From: an uncultured Candidatus Competibacteraceae bacterium
Lineage (GTDB): Bacteria; Pseudomonadota; Gammaproteobacteria; Competibacterales; Competibacteraceae
Assembly: GCA_937872125.1 (NCBI GenBank)
Contig: CALMNY010000348.1
Coordinates: 1 to 6,006 of the forward strand
Length of the DNA: 6,006 bases
Direction: 5' to 3'
Every line of letters starts with the position of its first letter. The first letter of the stretch is position 1. Positions 5,660 to 6,006 of the stretch are shown one piece after another. Both the position numbers and the translations under genes were made by a program. The notes beneath the pieces were generated by a model that was given only the letters and a program-made list of their open reading frames with translations, was not told the DNA's origin and ran no database searches.

Positions 5660-6006
5660 TTAAATATCCATCTCCAACAGCGGGAACGCATCGTAATCAT
5701 GCACCAGCCGCGTCGCCCGCGGCCAGGTCGGATGGTGATGCAGCCGCTCGATGGTGGGGTGGCCGCGCCCATGCAGGCGGATCAGCCGCACCTGGGTCAC
5801 CGGATCGGGGGTATACCGCAGGTGATCGAGAATGGCGATAGCGGCCCGGCGGTCGTTGCACGCCAGCACCATGTCACACCCTGCCGCCAGTGCGGCGCTG
5901 GCCCGTTCCGGCGGCGAACCGGCGACGTGTGCGCCGGCCATGTCCAGATCGTCGCTGAAAATCACCCCCTGGAATTCCAGCCGCTGGCGCAGGATGCCCT
6001 TGAGCC
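5660..6006 (-). CDS. nagZ: Beta-N-acetylglucosaminidase (beta-hexosaminidase), GH3 family, C-terminal part only
   Basis: The minus-strand frame is open from the right window edge to the TAA at 5660-5662, giving 114 complete codons of a protein usually about 340 long; the N-terminal two thirds lie outside. NagZ is the cytosolic enzyme that removes GlcNAc from anhydromuropeptides during peptidoglycan recycling. The fragment begins LKGILRQRLEFQGVIFSDDLDMAGA, which matches the conserved NagZ block ending in FSDDLxMxGA. The first Asp of SDD (codon 5951-5953) is the expected GH3 nucleophile, judged by comparison with the SDW motif of other GH3 enzymes. It is followed by ERASAALAAGCDMVLACND, another family hallmark. 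About 96 residues follow the nucleophile, as expected for a complete C-terminus. The GTG at 5963-5965 is internal, not a start. The gene lies 39 bp upstream of hpt and probably leads that transcript. Confidence 0.93.
   Translation of the reverse strand, partial: LKGILRQRLEFQGVIFSDDLDMAGAHVAGSPPERASAALAAGCDMVLACNDRRAAIAILDHLRYTPDPVTQVRLIRLHGRGHPTIERLHHHPTWPRATRLVHDYDAFPLLEMDI

Overview
The window is a GC-rich, gene-dense stretch of bacterial chromosome, almost certainly from a gammaproteobacterium. The main reason is the order hemC-hemD-hemX-hemY, which is characteristic of that class. The peptidoglycan-recycling gene nagZ and a Pseudomonas-type methylthioinosine/methylthioadenosine phosphorylase on the other strand fit the same picture. 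Species cannot be read from the sequence. No mobile element, CRISPR array, tRNA, rRNA or sign of recent transfer was seen, and seven genes fill nearly all of the 6 kb.

Plus strand, 1-4217: a heme biosynthesis operon. It holds the 3' two thirds of hemC (hydroxymethylbilane synthase, 5' end outside the window), hemD (uroporphyrinogen-III synthase), hemX (single-pass membrane protein with a long coiled coil) and hemY (two-pass membrane protein with a TPR-like domain). Gaps are 12 bp and 6 bp, then a 4-bp ATGA overlap, so the genes are very probably cotranscribed and translationally coupled. HemC makes linear hydroxymethylbilane, HemD closes it to uroporphyrinogen III, and HemX and HemY are membrane partners whose biochemical role is poorly defined.

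Minus strand, 6006-4248: a convergent operon read right to left. It holds the C-terminal third of nagZ (cytosolic beta-N-acetylglucosaminidase; its 5' end lies beyond the right edge), hpt (hypoxanthine-guanine phosphoribosyltransferase) and mtnP (an MTAP-family phosphorylase with an Asn in the purine-recognition position, predicted to prefer methylthioinosine). The last two form a logical pathway: methylthioinosine is cleaved to hypoxanthine, which Hpt converts to IMP.

The two operons meet tail to tail with only 30 bp between stop codons, and a GC-rich 7-bp hairpin lies there. The most unexpected non-coding signal is a perfect 12-bp inverted repeat with a 3-nt spacer inside hpt. I see no undescribed system here. 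The window is mostly ordinary core metabolism, with a few points worth checking.
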